From assembly GCA_965217205.1 (NCBI GenBank), contig OZ244254.1:2232001-2296000 (forward strand): 64,000 nt of DNA, read 5' to 3'. The position numbers and the translations under genes were made by a program. This DNA is from Maricaulis sp947259345 (lineage in GTDB: Bacteria > Pseudomonadota > Alphaproteobacteria > Caulobacterales > Maricaulaceae). Shown here piece after piece: positions 1 to 9,419 of this stretch (positions are counted from its first letter, which is position 1; each line of letters opens with the position of its first letter). The notes under the pieces were generated by a model. That model worked only from the letters and a program-made list of their open reading frames with translations, ran no database searches and was not told the origin of the DNA.

Positions 1-2
1 CC

Positions 3-1805
3 CTGGCCGGCGTCAAGGATCGCATGAGCGCCGTCCGCGCCGAGACCGAACAGGCCCTGTCCCCCGTCCAGCGCGCCATGTCGGCCCTCGCCGACCGCCT
101 CGAAGCGATCGAATCGCGCGGCAAACCGGTCGAACCCGAGCCGGAAGCATCGGATAGCGCCAGCGACGCCCCCGCCACAAGCGCTGACGACGACATCGAC
201 TTTGACACGCCGCTCTCGCCGCCACCCCAGGCCGAAACGCCGTCGGGTGGTTTCGATATTGATGGCGATGACCCTTTCCTGGCGACGGCGGAGCCCGTCG
301 CGCCGACGCCACGCGCCGCCCCCCGGGCCGCGACACCGGTCGTGTCCGCCGCGCCGGTCCTGCGCCAGACGCCGGCCGCGCAGCCTGCGACGCCGCGATC
401 GCCGGCACGTCCGACCCAGCCCCAGCGCATGGGTGCGACGGCTGATGCCGATTTCCTGGCCGCAGCCCGCGAACGCACACGCGCAGACCTGCCCGGCCAG
501 TCCCATGACGCGGGCGACCGCCGCGCGCCGCAATCCAAACTCGGCCGCACCCTGCTCTACACCTTGCCGGTCGTGGCGTTGGTCATGCTCTCCGGAGCCG
601 GAGCGCTCCTGATCTGGGAGGCCCTGCAAGGCAATGACGAGCGCGTGGCCGCGGAAGCCGAGGCCGAACGCAGCTTCATCGCCCAGGTCGAGGCCGATCT
701 GTCGGGCTCGGACCCGGCAGCAGCCACGACCGCCGACCCGATCCAGCTTGCGGCCCGCGAACCCGAACCCGCAGGCAGCGCGGGTGAGCCTGCCGCCAGG
801 GCGAGCGGACCTGCGGCGCAGGATGACGGTCCCGGCACCAGCGAGACACAGGCGCCCGTCGCCGAACCGGACCCGGTTCGTCCGCCGACCAACCAGGTCG
901 CCGATGCCACCGGCACCAGCCTGCCGGCCAGCGATCCGGTCGAGCCTGTTCCCGCACCGACCCGCCGACCGGTTGAGACGGCGTCCAATAATCCCGGCCG
1001 TATGACGCTCGAAAGCGCGGCAGCCGAGGGCAATCCGGTTGCGCGTTACCAACTCGGCATTCGGGCCCTGGAAAACGGCGACGCCGAAACCGCCGCCATC
1101 CTGTTGCGCCGCGCCGCTGAACAAGGCGTTCCGGCGGCTCAATATCGCTTCGGCAAGCTTCTGGAGACCGGCGAGGGCGTCGAGATCAATCTCGAGGACG
1201 CCCGCCGCTGGACCGAACGGGCCGCCAATGCCGGTCATCGCCGCGCCATGCACAATCTCGGTGTGATGTACTATTATGGCACCGGTGCCGCGCAGAACAT
1301 GGACACGGCGGCACGCTGGTTCCAGGAGGCCGCCTTGCTTGGTCTGCGCGATTCCCAGTTCAATCTGGCGCTGCTCTACGAGACCGGCGACGGCGTGCCA
1401 TTGAGCCTGCCCGATGCCTATGCCTGGTTCACCATTGCCGCCAGCGACAGCGATCCGACCGCATCCGAGCGCGCCGCGACCCTGGCCGAAATGATCGAAC
1501 CCGAAGCCCTTGCGGCAGCCCGTGCCACGGCCGCCGGCTTCATGCCACGGCCGCTCGATGGCGAGGCCAATGGCATTTATGCTGATCTGCCCTGGGAGCG
1601 CGTCGCGACAACGGACATGGCGATGGTTCGCCGGGCCCAGGGCTTCCTCTCTGTTCTCGGCTATGGCCCGGGACCGCTTGACGGCGAGATCGGGGATCGA
1701 ACCCGCAACGCCATCATGGCCTTCGAGGCTGATCAGGGCCTTCCCCGCACCGGACGTGTTGACACCGTTCTCCTTGAACGGCTCGAACGCGCCGCGGCGG
1801 GCTGA
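3..1805 (+). CDS. PodJ-like Sel1-repeat, peptidoglycan-binding protein (5' truncated)
   Basis: The frame is open to the left edge, so the true start lies upstream; the first ATG inside is at 24. Counting from that ATG, residues 1-175 are a Pro/Ala/Glu-rich cytoplasmic linker, one membrane segment lies near 183-200, and a periplasmic part follows. The periplasmic part has a disordered linker, three to four Sel1-type TPR repeats at about 332-478, and a C-terminal peptidoglycan-binding domain of the PG_binding_1 type (about 540-590, with the pattern GYGPGPLDGEIG). This order (linker, one TM, Sel1, PG-binding) matches the C-terminal half of the Caulobacter polar organiser PodJ. The assignment rests on architecture only, because the diagnostic coiled-coil half is outside the window. 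Another Sel1/PG-binding protein is possible. Confidence 0.7.
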   Translation: MAGVKDRMSAVRAETEQALSPVQRAMSALADRLEAIESRGKPVEPEPEASDSASDAPATSADDDIDFDTPLSPPPQAETPSGGFDIDGDDPFLATAEPVAPTPRAAPRAATPVVSAAPVLRQTPAAQPATPRSPARPTQPQRMGATADADFLAAARERTRADLPGQSHDAGDRRAPQSKLGRTLLYTLPVVALVMLSGAGALLIWEALQGNDERVAAEAEAERSFIAQVEADLSGSDPAAATTADPIQLAAREPEPAGSAGEPAARASGPAAQDDGPGTSETQAPVAEPDPVRPPTNQVADATGTSLPASDPVEPVPAPTRRPVETASNNPGRMTLESAAAEGNPVARYQLGIRALENGDAETAAILLRRAAEQGVPAAQYRFGKLLETGEGVEINLEDARRWTERAANAGHRRAMHNLGVMYYYGTGAAQNMDTAARWFQEAALLGLRDSQFNLALLYETGDGVPLSLPDAYAWFTIAASDSDPTASERAATLAEMIEPEALAAARATAAGFMPRPLDGEANGIYADLPWERVATTDMAMVRRAQGFLSVLGYGPGPLDGEIGDRTRNAIMAFEADQGLPRTGRVDTVLLERLERAAAG

Positions 1806-1811
1806 TCCGCG

Positions 1812-2747
1812 GTGCAGATCTATCTCCCAATCGCGGAAATCTCGGTCAACATCTTCCTTTTGCTCGGATTGGGCCTCGGCGTTGGCTTTCTGTCCGGCAT
1901 GTTCGGGGTCGGCGGCGGCTTCCTGATGACCCCGCTTCTGATTTTCATCGGTGTGCCACCCGCCGTCGCCGTGTCCACCGGCGCCAACCAGATCATTGCC
2001 TCCTCGACATCGGGTGTCTTTCCGCACTGGAAGCGAAAAACCCTGGATCTGAAGATGGGAGTCTTGCTGTTGATCGGCGGCTCCTCGGGCTCGATTGCTG
2101 GCGTGCAGCTGTTTGCCCTGCTTCGCGGCATGGGCCAGATCGACCTGATCATCTCACTGAGTTATGTCGGCTTTCTCGGCATCGTCGGCGGGCTGATGAT
2201 GATCGAAAGCGTTCGCGCGATCATCCGGGCCGCCAATCCTGACAAGTCCGGCGGCCGGCGATCACTGCGCAAACGGGGCTGGATCGACCGCCTGCCCCTC
2301 AAGATGCGTTTCCCGGCATCCGGCCTCTACATCTCGGTGATCCCGCCGGTCGCCATCGGCTTCTTTGTCGGCACGCTGGTCGCCATCATGGGCGTGGCCG
2401 GCGGCTTCATCATGGTCCCGGCCATGATCTATATGCTGCGCATGCCCACCAATGTGGTCGTCGGCACCTCACTCTTCCAGATTCTCTTCGTCACGGCGCT
2501 GACCACCTTCCTGCAAGCGGCCCAGAACCAGACGGTCGACATTCTTCTTGCCCTCCTCCTGACGGTCGGCGGCGTGATCGGCGCCCAGTTCGGAGCCCGG
2601 GCCGGACGCAATGTGAAGGCCGAGGAATTGCGGGCCCTGCTCGCCGCACTGGTCCTCGCCGTCTGCCTAAAAATGGGCTGGGACCTGGTCGTGACCCCGT
2701 CCGACCTGTTCACCATCCTGCCGCGCGGCGCCGGGGAGGGCTTTTGA
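1812..2747 (+). CDS. TauE/SafE family sulfite/anion exporter
   Basis: This is a 311-residue integral membrane protein with about eight hydrophobic segments arranged as two homologous halves. Each half carries the DUF81-type glycine motif: GVGGGFLMTP at about residue 32 and GVAGGFIMVP near 195. The family exports sulfite, sulfoacetate or related organosulfur anions across the inner membrane; the substrate here is unknown. The start is a GTG six bases after the previous stop. The next gene begins one base after this stop and is the usual partner TIGR02186 protein, so the two are probably co-translated. Confidence 0.88.
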   Translation: MQIYLPIAEISVNIFLLLGLGLGVGFLSGMFGVGGGFLMTPLLIFIGVPPAVAVSTGANQIIASSTSGVFPHWKRKTLDLKMGVLLLIGGSSGSIAGVQLFALLRGMGQIDLIISLSYVGFLGIVGGLMMIESVRAIIRAANPDKSGGRRSLRKRGWIDRLPLKMRFPASGLYISVIPPVAIGFFVGTLVAIMGVAGGFIMVPAMIYMLRMPTNVVVGTSLFQILFVTALTTFLQAAQNQTVDILLALLLTVGGVIGAQFGARAGRNVKAEELRALLAALVLAVCLKMGWDLVVTPSDLFTILPRGAGEGF

Positions 2748-2748
2748 G

Positions 2749-3597
2749 ATGATCGCAGCCCTCCTGCTCGCGCTCGGTCTTCAAGGCCAGCCCCAGATCG
2801 CCACCGAAGCGCCTGGCATTGTCGCCGCCCTGACCCAGGAAACCGTCGAGATCCGCGAAGATTTCGACGGGGCTGAACTTGTGCTCTACGGGGCCACGCG
2901 CGGCCTCACCATCCAGGACGAGATCGTCGTCGTCCTGCGCGGGCCGGGCCGTGATTTGCGGGTGATGCAGAAATCCCGCAGCTTCGGGATCTGGGTCAAT
3001 TCGGCACCGCTGGAATTCGATGATGTGCCCAGCTATTACGCCATCGCCACATCCCTGCCGCTGGAAACCATTGCGCATCCGGACGAGCTGGAACGCAGCG
3101 GTATCGGCCTGCAAGCCATGCTGGAAGCCAATGCGAGGGCCATGGAAGCAAGCTGGTTGCTGCGCGCCTCGACCGTGGTTGACGGCGCCGGTGAAACCGA
3201 CCCGCCCGCAGAGCCCGGCGAGCAGGCCGAACCCCCGGCCCTGATCCGGCAGGACCGCGTCAGTGAGTATCTGGACGCGATCGCCCGGGCCGGGCGGCGC
3301 GACGATGTCTTTGCGGAAGCGCAGCGCGGTGTGGAGATTCTTGATGGCGGCCTGTTCCGGGCGACAATCGCGCTGCCGCCGCTGACTCCGGTGGGAAATT
3401 ATGTGGCCGAAGTCTATCTGTTCCGCGGTGGCCGTCCGATCGCCAGCCGCTCCGCCAGCCTGCGGGTCGAAAAGGCCGGGATTGAGCGCTTCTTCTTCGA
3501 ATTCGCCCATGACCTGCCCGTGCTGTACGGGCTGTTTTGCGTGCTGATGGCCATGATCGCCGGCTATATCGCAAATCTGGCATTCAATCGGCGGTAG
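2749..3597 (+). CDS. TIGR02186 family membrane-anchored protein
   Basis: This 282-residue protein has a hydrophobic N-terminal signal (about 1-15), a large predicted extracytoplasmic beta-rich region, and one C-terminal membrane helix (about 253-276, near DLPVLYGLFCVLMAMIAGYI). It matches my memory of TIGR02186, a family of unknown function found directly after TauE/SafE exporters in alphaproteobacteria. The one-base spacing after the exporter supports a joint role, perhaps as a periplasmic accessory subunit. That role is inferred from context only. Confidence 0.78.
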   Translation: MIAALLLALGLQGQPQIATEAPGIVAALTQETVEIREDFDGAELVLYGATRGLTIQDEIVVVLRGPGRDLRVMQKSRSFGIWVNSAPLEFDDVPSYYAIATSLPLETIAHPDELERSGIGLQAMLEANARAMEASWLLRASTVVDGAGETDPPAEPGEQAEPPALIRQDRVSEYLDAIARAGRRDDVFAEAQRGVEILDGGLFRATIALPPLTPVGNYVAEVYLFRGGRPIASRSASLRVEKAGIERFFFEFAHDLPVLYGLFCVLMAMIAGYIANLAFNRR

Positions 3598-3635
3598 GAC
3601 CTTTCCGTGGTCTTCCGCGCGCCTAGTTTTGCGGC

Positions 3636-4124
3636 ATGGCCAAGACATTGTCCCTTCCGCTCACGCCGCTCTGGCTCGGCCTCGCCGGCTGGATCCCCTT
3701 CTGGATTCCGGTCGCCCTGACCCTGCACGCGGTTCTCACCAATCGCTCGGCAGCGGCGGAGGGCGTTCTCTTCGTCGTCTATGCGGCGATCATTCTCGGT
3801 TTTCTGGGCGGGGTCCGGTGGGGCCGGGCCCTCGCGCCGGACCACGACCAAGCTCAGGATCAGGATCAGCCAAGGCCGGTCTTCATCCTGTCTGTTCTGC
3901 CAAGCCTGGCGGGTCTGGCTGCAGCGCTTCTGCTCTGGCTCGGCCTGCCCCTGGCCGGATTTGCCCTGATCCTTGTCGGCCTCGTGATCCACTGGCGCTG
4001 GGATCGCGCCGCCAGCCAACGCGGCGACCTGCCGAGCTGGTATGGCCGATTGCGGGCCATCCTGACGGGTGGCGCGGTCGGCGCGAGCATCCTGATGCTC
4101 GCCCTCTACCCGATGACCGCGTAA
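3636..4124 (+). CDS. DUF3429 family membrane protein
   Basis: This is a 162-residue protein with about five transmembrane helices. The segment around GFLGGVRWGRAL (about residues 55-66) is typical of DUF3429 proteins, which are uncharacterised inner membrane proteins common in proteobacteria. A charged D/Q-rich loop follows at about 69-80. It lies 38 bases after the TIGR02186 gene and may be a distal member of that transcription unit. No function can be assigned from the sequence. Confidence 0.72.
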   Translation: MAKTLSLPLTPLWLGLAGWIPFWIPVALTLHAVLTNRSAAAEGVLFVVYAAIILGFLGGVRWGRALAPDHDQAQDQDQPRPVFILSVLPSLAGLAAALLLWLGLPLAGFALILVGLVIHWRWDRAASQRGDLPSWYGRLRAILTGGAVGASILMLALYPMTA

Positions 4125-4248
4125 TTGGCGCCGCCTCCGGCGCTGATATCGAGACCATGCTCGCAGACCTGGTCGCCCTGAAGGCCCGACCGCCGGAAAA
4201 TGACGCCAGCAAATGGGGATTGATCAGCCGGGTCGGGTCCGGGGGCGG

Positions 4249-4962
4249 TCAGGATGCTGACGCATAGCGATCCGGCACGCAGGACTTTGCCGCGACCGGA
4301 TAGACCCGCGCCCGCCCCATGACAAGTGCGCCCGGTGTTGCACCGAAGCAGCGCGCGAAGGCCGGATCACAGATATTCAGCCCACCTGTATAAGCGCCAA
4401 AGGCCGGCATGATCAGCCTTTGGCCATCGGTCGCGAAGCAGCGCGCCCTGACCGAGCGCCCCTGTCCGCGCACCTTGGCACAGGGATGAAGATGGCCCGC
4501 GATTTCGCCCGGCGCGGCCCCCTCGGTCGGCTCATGACGCAAGACCAACCCATTGATTTCGAGCGTGTGCCTGACCTCGCCGCCGAATTGCGGTGGTGGC
4601 GCGGGATCATGATTGCCCTCGATCCAGACCCAGCGCGAGACACTCGCCACCAGATCGGCCAGGCGTTCGGCATCGGCCCCGTCCATGCGCCGATCGGCCA
4701 GACGATCGTGAAAACTATCCCCCAGCGCGATCAGGGATTGCGGCCGGTGGCGACTGATCGCAGCCGCCAGGCGGCGAAGTGTCGTGCGGGTGTCATAGGG
4801 TGGCAGCATCTGGCCGCCCATGCCGAAGGACGAGCCTTTCTCGAAATGCAGGTCCGAGACAATCAGGGTGGCGCTGTCGGGCAGGATGAGGACACCGTCC
4901 GGATCGGCGATGGCACGCGCGCCGGCAAGACTGAAGGCGTGGTCGGTGAGCGTATCAGTCAA
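4249..4962 (-). CDS. pdeM: Ligase-associated DNA damage response endonuclease PdeM
   Basis: This is a calcineurin-like metallophosphoesterase of about 237 residues. It shows the metal-binding motifs in order: DLHFEKG (about 37-43), GDSFHD (81-86), GNHDP (116-120) and GHLHP (156-160). These match the PdeM nuclease of the ligase-associated repair cassette. The frame opens with TTG codons at 4980 and 4962. I chose 4962 because a GGAGG sits nine bases upstream and the codon overlaps the helicase stop as TTGACTGA. Translational coupling to the helicase is therefore likely. The role in DNA end processing is known for the family, not shown here. Confidence 0.87.
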   Translation of the reverse strand: MTDTLTDHAFSLAGARAIADPDGVLILPDSATLIVSDLHFEKGSSFGMGGQMLPPYDTRTTLRRLAAAISRHRPQSLIALGDSFHDRLADRRMDGADAERLADLVASVSRWVWIEGNHDPAPPPQFGGEVRHTLEINGLVLRHEPTEGAAPGEIAGHLHPCAKVRGQGRSVRARCFATDGQRLIMPAFGAYTGGLNICDPAFARCFGATPGALVMGRARVYPVAAKSCVPDRYASAS

Positions 4963-7429
4963 GCCGGACAGCCTCCGCAATCAAATCCTCGGCAGCGTCC
5001 TCCAGGATGCTGTCATGCCCCTCGCCATAGACCGGTTCCTTGCCGATCTCCAGCATGACCGGCACGGCCAGCGGCGAGATCCGGTCCAGCGGCACATGGG
5101 TGACCCGGCCGCGAATGCGCGACAAGGCGTCGCCCAGCCGACGAATGACCAGCAAGCCGGCCGCCGCATCCTGCCAGGCCGCGCGCAGAAGAATGTGGTC
5201 GGGTTCGTGCTCGCGCAACACGTCATAGATGAGATCGGTCGAGAAGGTGACCTGGCGTCCGGTCTTCTCCTGGCCGGGGAAGCGGCGCTCGATCAGGCCG
5301 GCAATCACCGCGCAATTGCGGAAAGTGCGTTTCATCAACTGGCTCTCGGCCAGCCAGGCATCAAGGTCATCCCCCATCATGTCTTCGTCAAACAGGGCAT
5401 CAAAATCGAGGCCGGAGAGGTCACGCAGCCCCCAGACCGAGACGGCGTATTCATTGGCGACGAAGCCCATGGGGCGCAGGCCCAGCCGCTCCAGTCGCCG
5501 GGTCAGCAACATGCCGAGCGTCTGGTGGGCCAGGCGTCCCTCGAAGGGGTAGCAGACCAGATGATAGCGCGCCGCACGCGGGAAGGTTTCGACCAGAAGC
5601 CCGTCGGCCGCCGGCAGGCGCGAGCGTGCGGCCTGCAGCCTGAGCCAGTCGCCGACCTGGTCCGGCAAGCTGTCCCATTGGTCCGGAGTCTGGACCAGCT
5701 CCCGCACCCGCGCTGCGAGATAGGTGGAAAGCGGGAACTTGCCCCCCTGGTAGGAGGGAATCTTCGGGTCGGCGTCAGCCGCCCGCACCACGCGCGCCGA
5801 CATTTCCTCGATGCCGACAAAGCGCAGGACCTGACCGGCGAAGATGAAGGTGTCGCCGGGCGTGAGCTGCTCGACGAACCACTCCTCGATCTGGCCCAGG
5901 CGATGACCGCCACGCCCGCGCGCCGACACGACCACGTCCAGCATCGGCGCCTCGACAATCGTGCCGACATTCATGCGATAACGCTGGGCGATTTGCGGCG
6001 TACGGGCCAGCCAGCGCCCGTCCTTGCGCTGCACCAGACGCCGGAAGCGCTCATAGGTGTTCAGCGCATAGCCGCCGGTCGCGGTGAAATCGAGCACACG
6101 ATCAAAGGTCTCGCGGTCGAGATGGGCATAGGGCGTGGCGCTGCGGATTTCGTCGAACAGCGCATCCGCGATGAAACCATCACCACAGCCACGTCCCATG
6201 ATGTGTTGGGCCAGCACGTCAAAGGCTCCCGCACCCAAGGGTTCGCCATCCAGCGCGTTCTTGGCCACGGCCTCGCGCGCGGCCTGGCATTCAAGATGCT
6301 CGAAGCGGTTGGTCGGCGCCAGCAGCGCCTTGGAGGGCGCATCAAGCCGGTGATTGGAGCGGCCCAGCCGCTGGATGAGCCGGGAGGAGCCTTTTGGCGC
6401 CCCCATCTGCACGACCAGATCGACATCACCCCAGTCAATGCCGAGATCGAGCGTGGAGGTACACACAACCGCCTTGAGCTGCCCCTCGGCCATCGCCTTT
6501 TCCACCTTGCGCCGCTGCTCCGGCGACAGCGATCCGTGATGCAGGGCGATCGGAAGATTGTCGGAATTATGCGCCCATAACTCCTGGAAGGTCAGCTCGG
6601 CCTGGGAGCGCGTATTGACGAAGACCAGCGCCATTTTCGCGCCCTTGATCCGCTCATAGACGTCAGCCAGGGCATGGCGACCGGAATGACCGGCCCAGGG
6701 AATGCGGTCGGACGGATCGAGAATCTCGACCTCCGGCCTGGCCCCCGCCGAACCGCGCACGATGCGGGCGAAGCGGTCCTCGTCGGGTGACTGTGCGACC
6801 AGCCAGCGGGCCAGCCCGCCTTCGTCAGCCACAGTGGCAGAGAGACCGGCCCGCCTTGCTTGCGGCGCCCACTGGCGGATGGTCGCCAGATCGAGCGAGA
6901 GCAAATCCCCGCGCTTTTGCGGCGCGATGGCGTGAATCTCGTCAATAATGATCCGCTTGAGGTCGCGGAAAAAGGCCTCGGCATTGGCTGTGGCGCAGAA
7001 CAGGGCGAGCTGTTCTGGCGTGGTCAGGAGAATGTCCGGCGGGTGGGCACGCTGGCGCTGCCGCTTGCTGGCGGACGTATCACCGGTGCGGGTCTCGATC
7101 CGCAAATCCAGTCCCATTTCTTCGACCGGCATCATGAGATTGCGGGCGACATCCACGGAAAGCGCCTTGAGCGGAGAGATATAGAGGGTGTGAAGCGCGT
7201 GCGGTCGATTGCGCCCTGGCTCCAAAGTCGTCGTCGCGAGATCAATCAGGCTGGGCAGGAAGCCGCCCAGCGTCTTGCCGCCCCCGGTCGGCGCAATCAG
7301 AAGCGCGTCCTCACCGGCCTCGGCCGCGGCGATCATCTCAAGCTGATGGGGCCGCGCCGCCCAGCCGCGCGCGGCAAACCAGTCGACAAAACGCGGCGGC
7401 AGACAGGCAGGGGCAGTCACTGGCGGCAT
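4955..7429 (-). CDS. Ligase-associated DNA damage response DEXH-box helicase (Lhr-like)
   Basis: This 824-residue superfamily 2 helicase has Walker A APTGGGKT, the DEIH box (DEIHA), SATV (motif III), VNTRSQAE (motif IV) and QRLGRSNHR (motif VI). A long C-terminal Lhr-type region follows. It belongs to the TIGR04121 group, which normally works with an ATP-dependent DNA ligase, a TIGR04122 exonuclease and PdeM. ATG 7429 is preceded by GAGAG and preferred over the TTG one codon earlier. Its 3' end overlaps pdeM by eight bases. The ligase and exonuclease genes are not next to it, since the upstream neighbour is divergent and unrelated. Confidence 0.92.
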   Translation of the reverse strand: MPPVTAPACLPPRFVDWFAARGWAARPHQLEMIAAAEAGEDALLIAPTGGGKTLGGFLPSLIDLATTTLEPGRNRPHALHTLYISPLKALSVDVARNLMMPVEEMGLDLRIETRTGDTSASKRQRQRAHPPDILLTTPEQLALFCATANAEAFFRDLKRIIIDEIHAIAPQKRGDLLSLDLATIRQWAPQARRAGLSATVADEGGLARWLVAQSPDEDRFARIVRGSAGARPEVEILDPSDRIPWAGHSGRHALADVYERIKGAKMALVFVNTRSQAELTFQELWAHNSDNLPIALHHGSLSPEQRRKVEKAMAEGQLKAVVCTSTLDLGIDWGDVDLVVQMGAPKGSSRLIQRLGRSNHRLDAPSKALLAPTNRFEHLECQAAREAVAKNALDGEPLGAGAFDVLAQHIMGRGCGDGFIADALFDEIRSATPYAHLDRETFDRVLDFTATGGYALNTYERFRRLVQRKDGRWLARTPQIAQRYRMNVGTIVEAPMLDVVVSARGRGGHRLGQIEEWFVEQLTPGDTFIFAGQVLRFVGIEEMSARVVRAADADPKIPSYQGGKFPLSTYLAARVRELVQTPDQWDSLPDQVGDWLRLQAARSRLPAADGLLVETFPRAARYHLVCYPFEGRLAHQTLGMLLTRRLERLGLRPMGFVANEYAVSVWGLRDLSGLDFDALFDEDMMGDDLDAWLAESQLMKRTFRNCAVIAGLIERRFPGQEKTGRQVTFSTDLIYDVLREHEPDHILLRAAWQDAAAGLLVIRRLGDALSRIRGRVTHVPLDRISPLAVPVMLEIGKEPVYGEGHDSILEDAAEDLIAEAVRLD

Positions 7430-7566
7430 CAACTCTCTTTAGCGGCCCCATGGCGAGACGCCCCATCTTCATAGGGGGAAGACAGCCCTGAGCGTCCCCC
7501 TGCCGGTTATGCCCCGTTTTCGCCATGCTCGCAGGCAAGAGTAGTATTAGCGAGGGAAATTGGGTC

Positions 7567-8514
7567 ATGGTCAACGCCGTCATTGAACGGTTTCAACGGC
7601 TTGATGCGGCGTTCAGTGAACGCGCCAGCAAGGGTGAGCGCCTGTATGGCCGCTTCTCCGCCCTGGCCTGCATCTCGTCGAGCGAGAGCGCTGAGACCCT
7701 GACCGAACGCAGCTTCCAGATTCGCGATCGCATGAATGAAGGCCTGGGCACCTGGCGATCTCCCGGGCGAGCCATGCGCCTTGTCTTCTCCGCCGCCCTC
7801 GCCGCCTCCAATCGGTCGGCCGACAACTTCTTTAGCGCCCGCGCGGCACTCAATGAACGGCGACGCGAACGGGGTTGCCGCTCGCTAAGCCATGGCGGAT
7901 CCTGTGCCGCACTCGCATTGGTCGTGGCCGGCGGCGAGGCCAACCAGGTCGATAACTTCTTCGACATTCTGGACGAAATTACCCTGCCCTGGTGGCGACG
8001 CGTGCCGGCGCGCGAAGATGTATTGGCGGCCGCATTCGCAGCGCTGGGCGACACGCCGGAGTATGCGCGCGCCAAGCTGGACAAAGCTCGCCAGGCACTG
8101 CGCTCGGCCGGTGTGCCGGGGCATCATGTTGAAGGCGCCGCGCAGGAAATCTGCCTCGGCCCCATCGATCCGGGCGAGCTCGCCGCGGCCTGGACGAATT
8201 TGAACACCGCGGTTCGCGGACGCCCCGTGCTGCGCAACGGCGTTGGCAAGACCGGACTGGCCGTACTCGCCTCGCGTGGCCGCGGGCCGGAAATTGCCGA
8301 CAAGCTGGTCACCAGTTTCGAAGCCGTTCGCGCCCTGAGACCGCGCCCGTCCGGTCAGGTCGCTGCCCGCCTTGCCATGCGCCTGGCGCAGGCTCAGACC
8401 GGCACCAGTCAGCCGCATGCCGCCGCGCGTGATCTTGCCGCCATCCTGGCCGCCCAGGCCGCCGTGATCGCTGCCGTGGCCGGCTCGACTGCCGCTGTCG
8501 CGGCCGCGACCTGA
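7567..8514 (+). CDS. Uncharacterised protein, about 315 residues
   Basis: I do not recognise this gene confidently; the layout weakly recalls DUF4003 proteins. It is soluble and mostly helical, with no signal peptide or membrane helix except a final Ala-rich stretch (about 275-310) ending in AVAGSTAAVAAAT that could be a hydrophobic tail. Conserved-looking features are paired Arg/Glu helices at 5-60 and a WWRRVPAREDVL segment near 140. ATG 7567 is chosen because the 14 codons before it (from 7525) read like leader sequence. It is divergent from the helicase across a 137-bp spacer that should hold both promoters. Confidence 0.6.
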   Translation: MVNAVIERFQRLDAAFSERASKGERLYGRFSALACISSSESAETLTERSFQIRDRMNEGLGTWRSPGRAMRLVFSAALAASNRSADNFFSARAALNERRRERGCRSLSHGGSCAALALVVAGGEANQVDNFFDILDEITLPWWRRVPAREDVLAAAFAALGDTPEYARAKLDKARQALRSAGVPGHHVEGAAQEICLGPIDPGELAAAWTNLNTAVRGRPVLRNGVGKTGLAVLASRGRGPEIADKLVTSFEAVRALRPRPSGQVAARLAMRLAQAQTGTSQPHAAARDLAAILAAQAAVIAAVAGSTAAVAAAT

Positions 8515-8611
8515 CGCCAGGCGCGGCTTCCGGCGTGACAGGTGTCGGGGGGGCGCGTTAAGACAGACGAGGCCTGTTTTGAGGCGAGACCGTGTCCGGG
8601 GGGGGGTAGCG

Positions 8612-9346
8612 GTGCCATTCACGCAATTGAATTCGGACCATATCGTCACCACGCTGGAGCGCCTCGCCGCGCGATCGCGTGACCGGTTCCCGACCGCCAG
8701 CTTCAACAATGTCGTCGACGAATTGATCGGCCTGGCCAAGCGCGACCGTCGCCGCAGCCAGCGCCTCTCCCGGCCCTATCTCTTTTTGCGCAGCGGCACG
8801 ATCATCGCCATCCTGCTCGCCATGGCCGGCCTCGCCTATGTCGGCGAACGCATCTTCAACTGGGCCCGGGACACCGGGACAGCGGCCGATGTCTTCACCG
8901 TGTTCGAGGGGGTCGAGGCCGGACTGAACATCGTGATCCTGGCTGCGGTGGCGATTTTCACCCTCAGCCGGGTCGAAGAGCGGCTGAAACGATCGCTGGC
9001 GCTCGACGACCTGCACGAGCTGCGCTCGGTCGCCCACGTCATCGACATGCACCAGCTGACCAAGGACCCGACAGCGCTCTTGCGGCTGGGCCCGCGCACG
9101 ACGGCGTCACCGGAACGGGCGATGAGCGAGTTCGAGCTGGGGCGCTATCTCGACTATTGCGCCGAGGCCCTGAGCCTCGCCGGAAAGATCGCGGCGCTTT
9201 ACGCGCAAAGCTCCCGCGACCCGGTGGTAATCGCCGCGGTCAATGATATCGAAAGCCTGACGTCGAACATGTCGGCCAAGATCTGGCAGAAGATCAATAT
9301 CGTGCGCGACGCCCAGCCCGCCGCTGTCGAGGCCCCGGCGGAATAG
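8612..9346 (+). CDS. Uncharacterised two-helix membrane protein
   Basis: This is about 244 residues from GTG 8612, which follows a G-rich run that may serve as ribosome binding site; a TTG at 8579 would add 11 residues. There is an N-terminal cytoplasmic part with an Arg-rich juxtamembrane segment (KRDRRRSQR), two membrane helices (about 57-80 and 100-122), then a soluble helical C-terminus of about 120 residues. The topology suggests an inner-membrane protein with both ends in the cytoplasm. I do not recognise the family. It precedes an MscS channel by 73 bases, so an envelope role is plausible but unproven. Confidence 0.6.
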   Translation: MPFTQLNSDHIVTTLERLAARSRDRFPTASFNNVVDELIGLAKRDRRRSQRLSRPYLFLRSGTIIAILLAMAGLAYVGERIFNWARDTGTAADVFTVFEGVEAGLNIVILAAVAIFTLSRVEERLKRSLALDDLHELRSVAHVIDMHQLTKDPTALLRLGPRTTASPERAMSEFELGRYLDYCAEALSLAGKIAALYAQSSRDPVVIAAVNDIESLTSNMSAKIWQKINIVRDAQPAAVEAPAE

Positions 9347-9419
9347 CCGGATAGCCCTTCCCCTTTCACGAAGAAGGGGCTAGGAGCATTTCAGAACCGA
9401 ATGCCCAGGGGGGAAATCC

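Noticed and set aside
4820..6580. 586-codon open frame on the plus strand across the helicase
   Set aside because: It is antisense to a gene with clear helicase motifs, and its predicted protein lacks domain features; GC-rich third positions keep antisense frames open.
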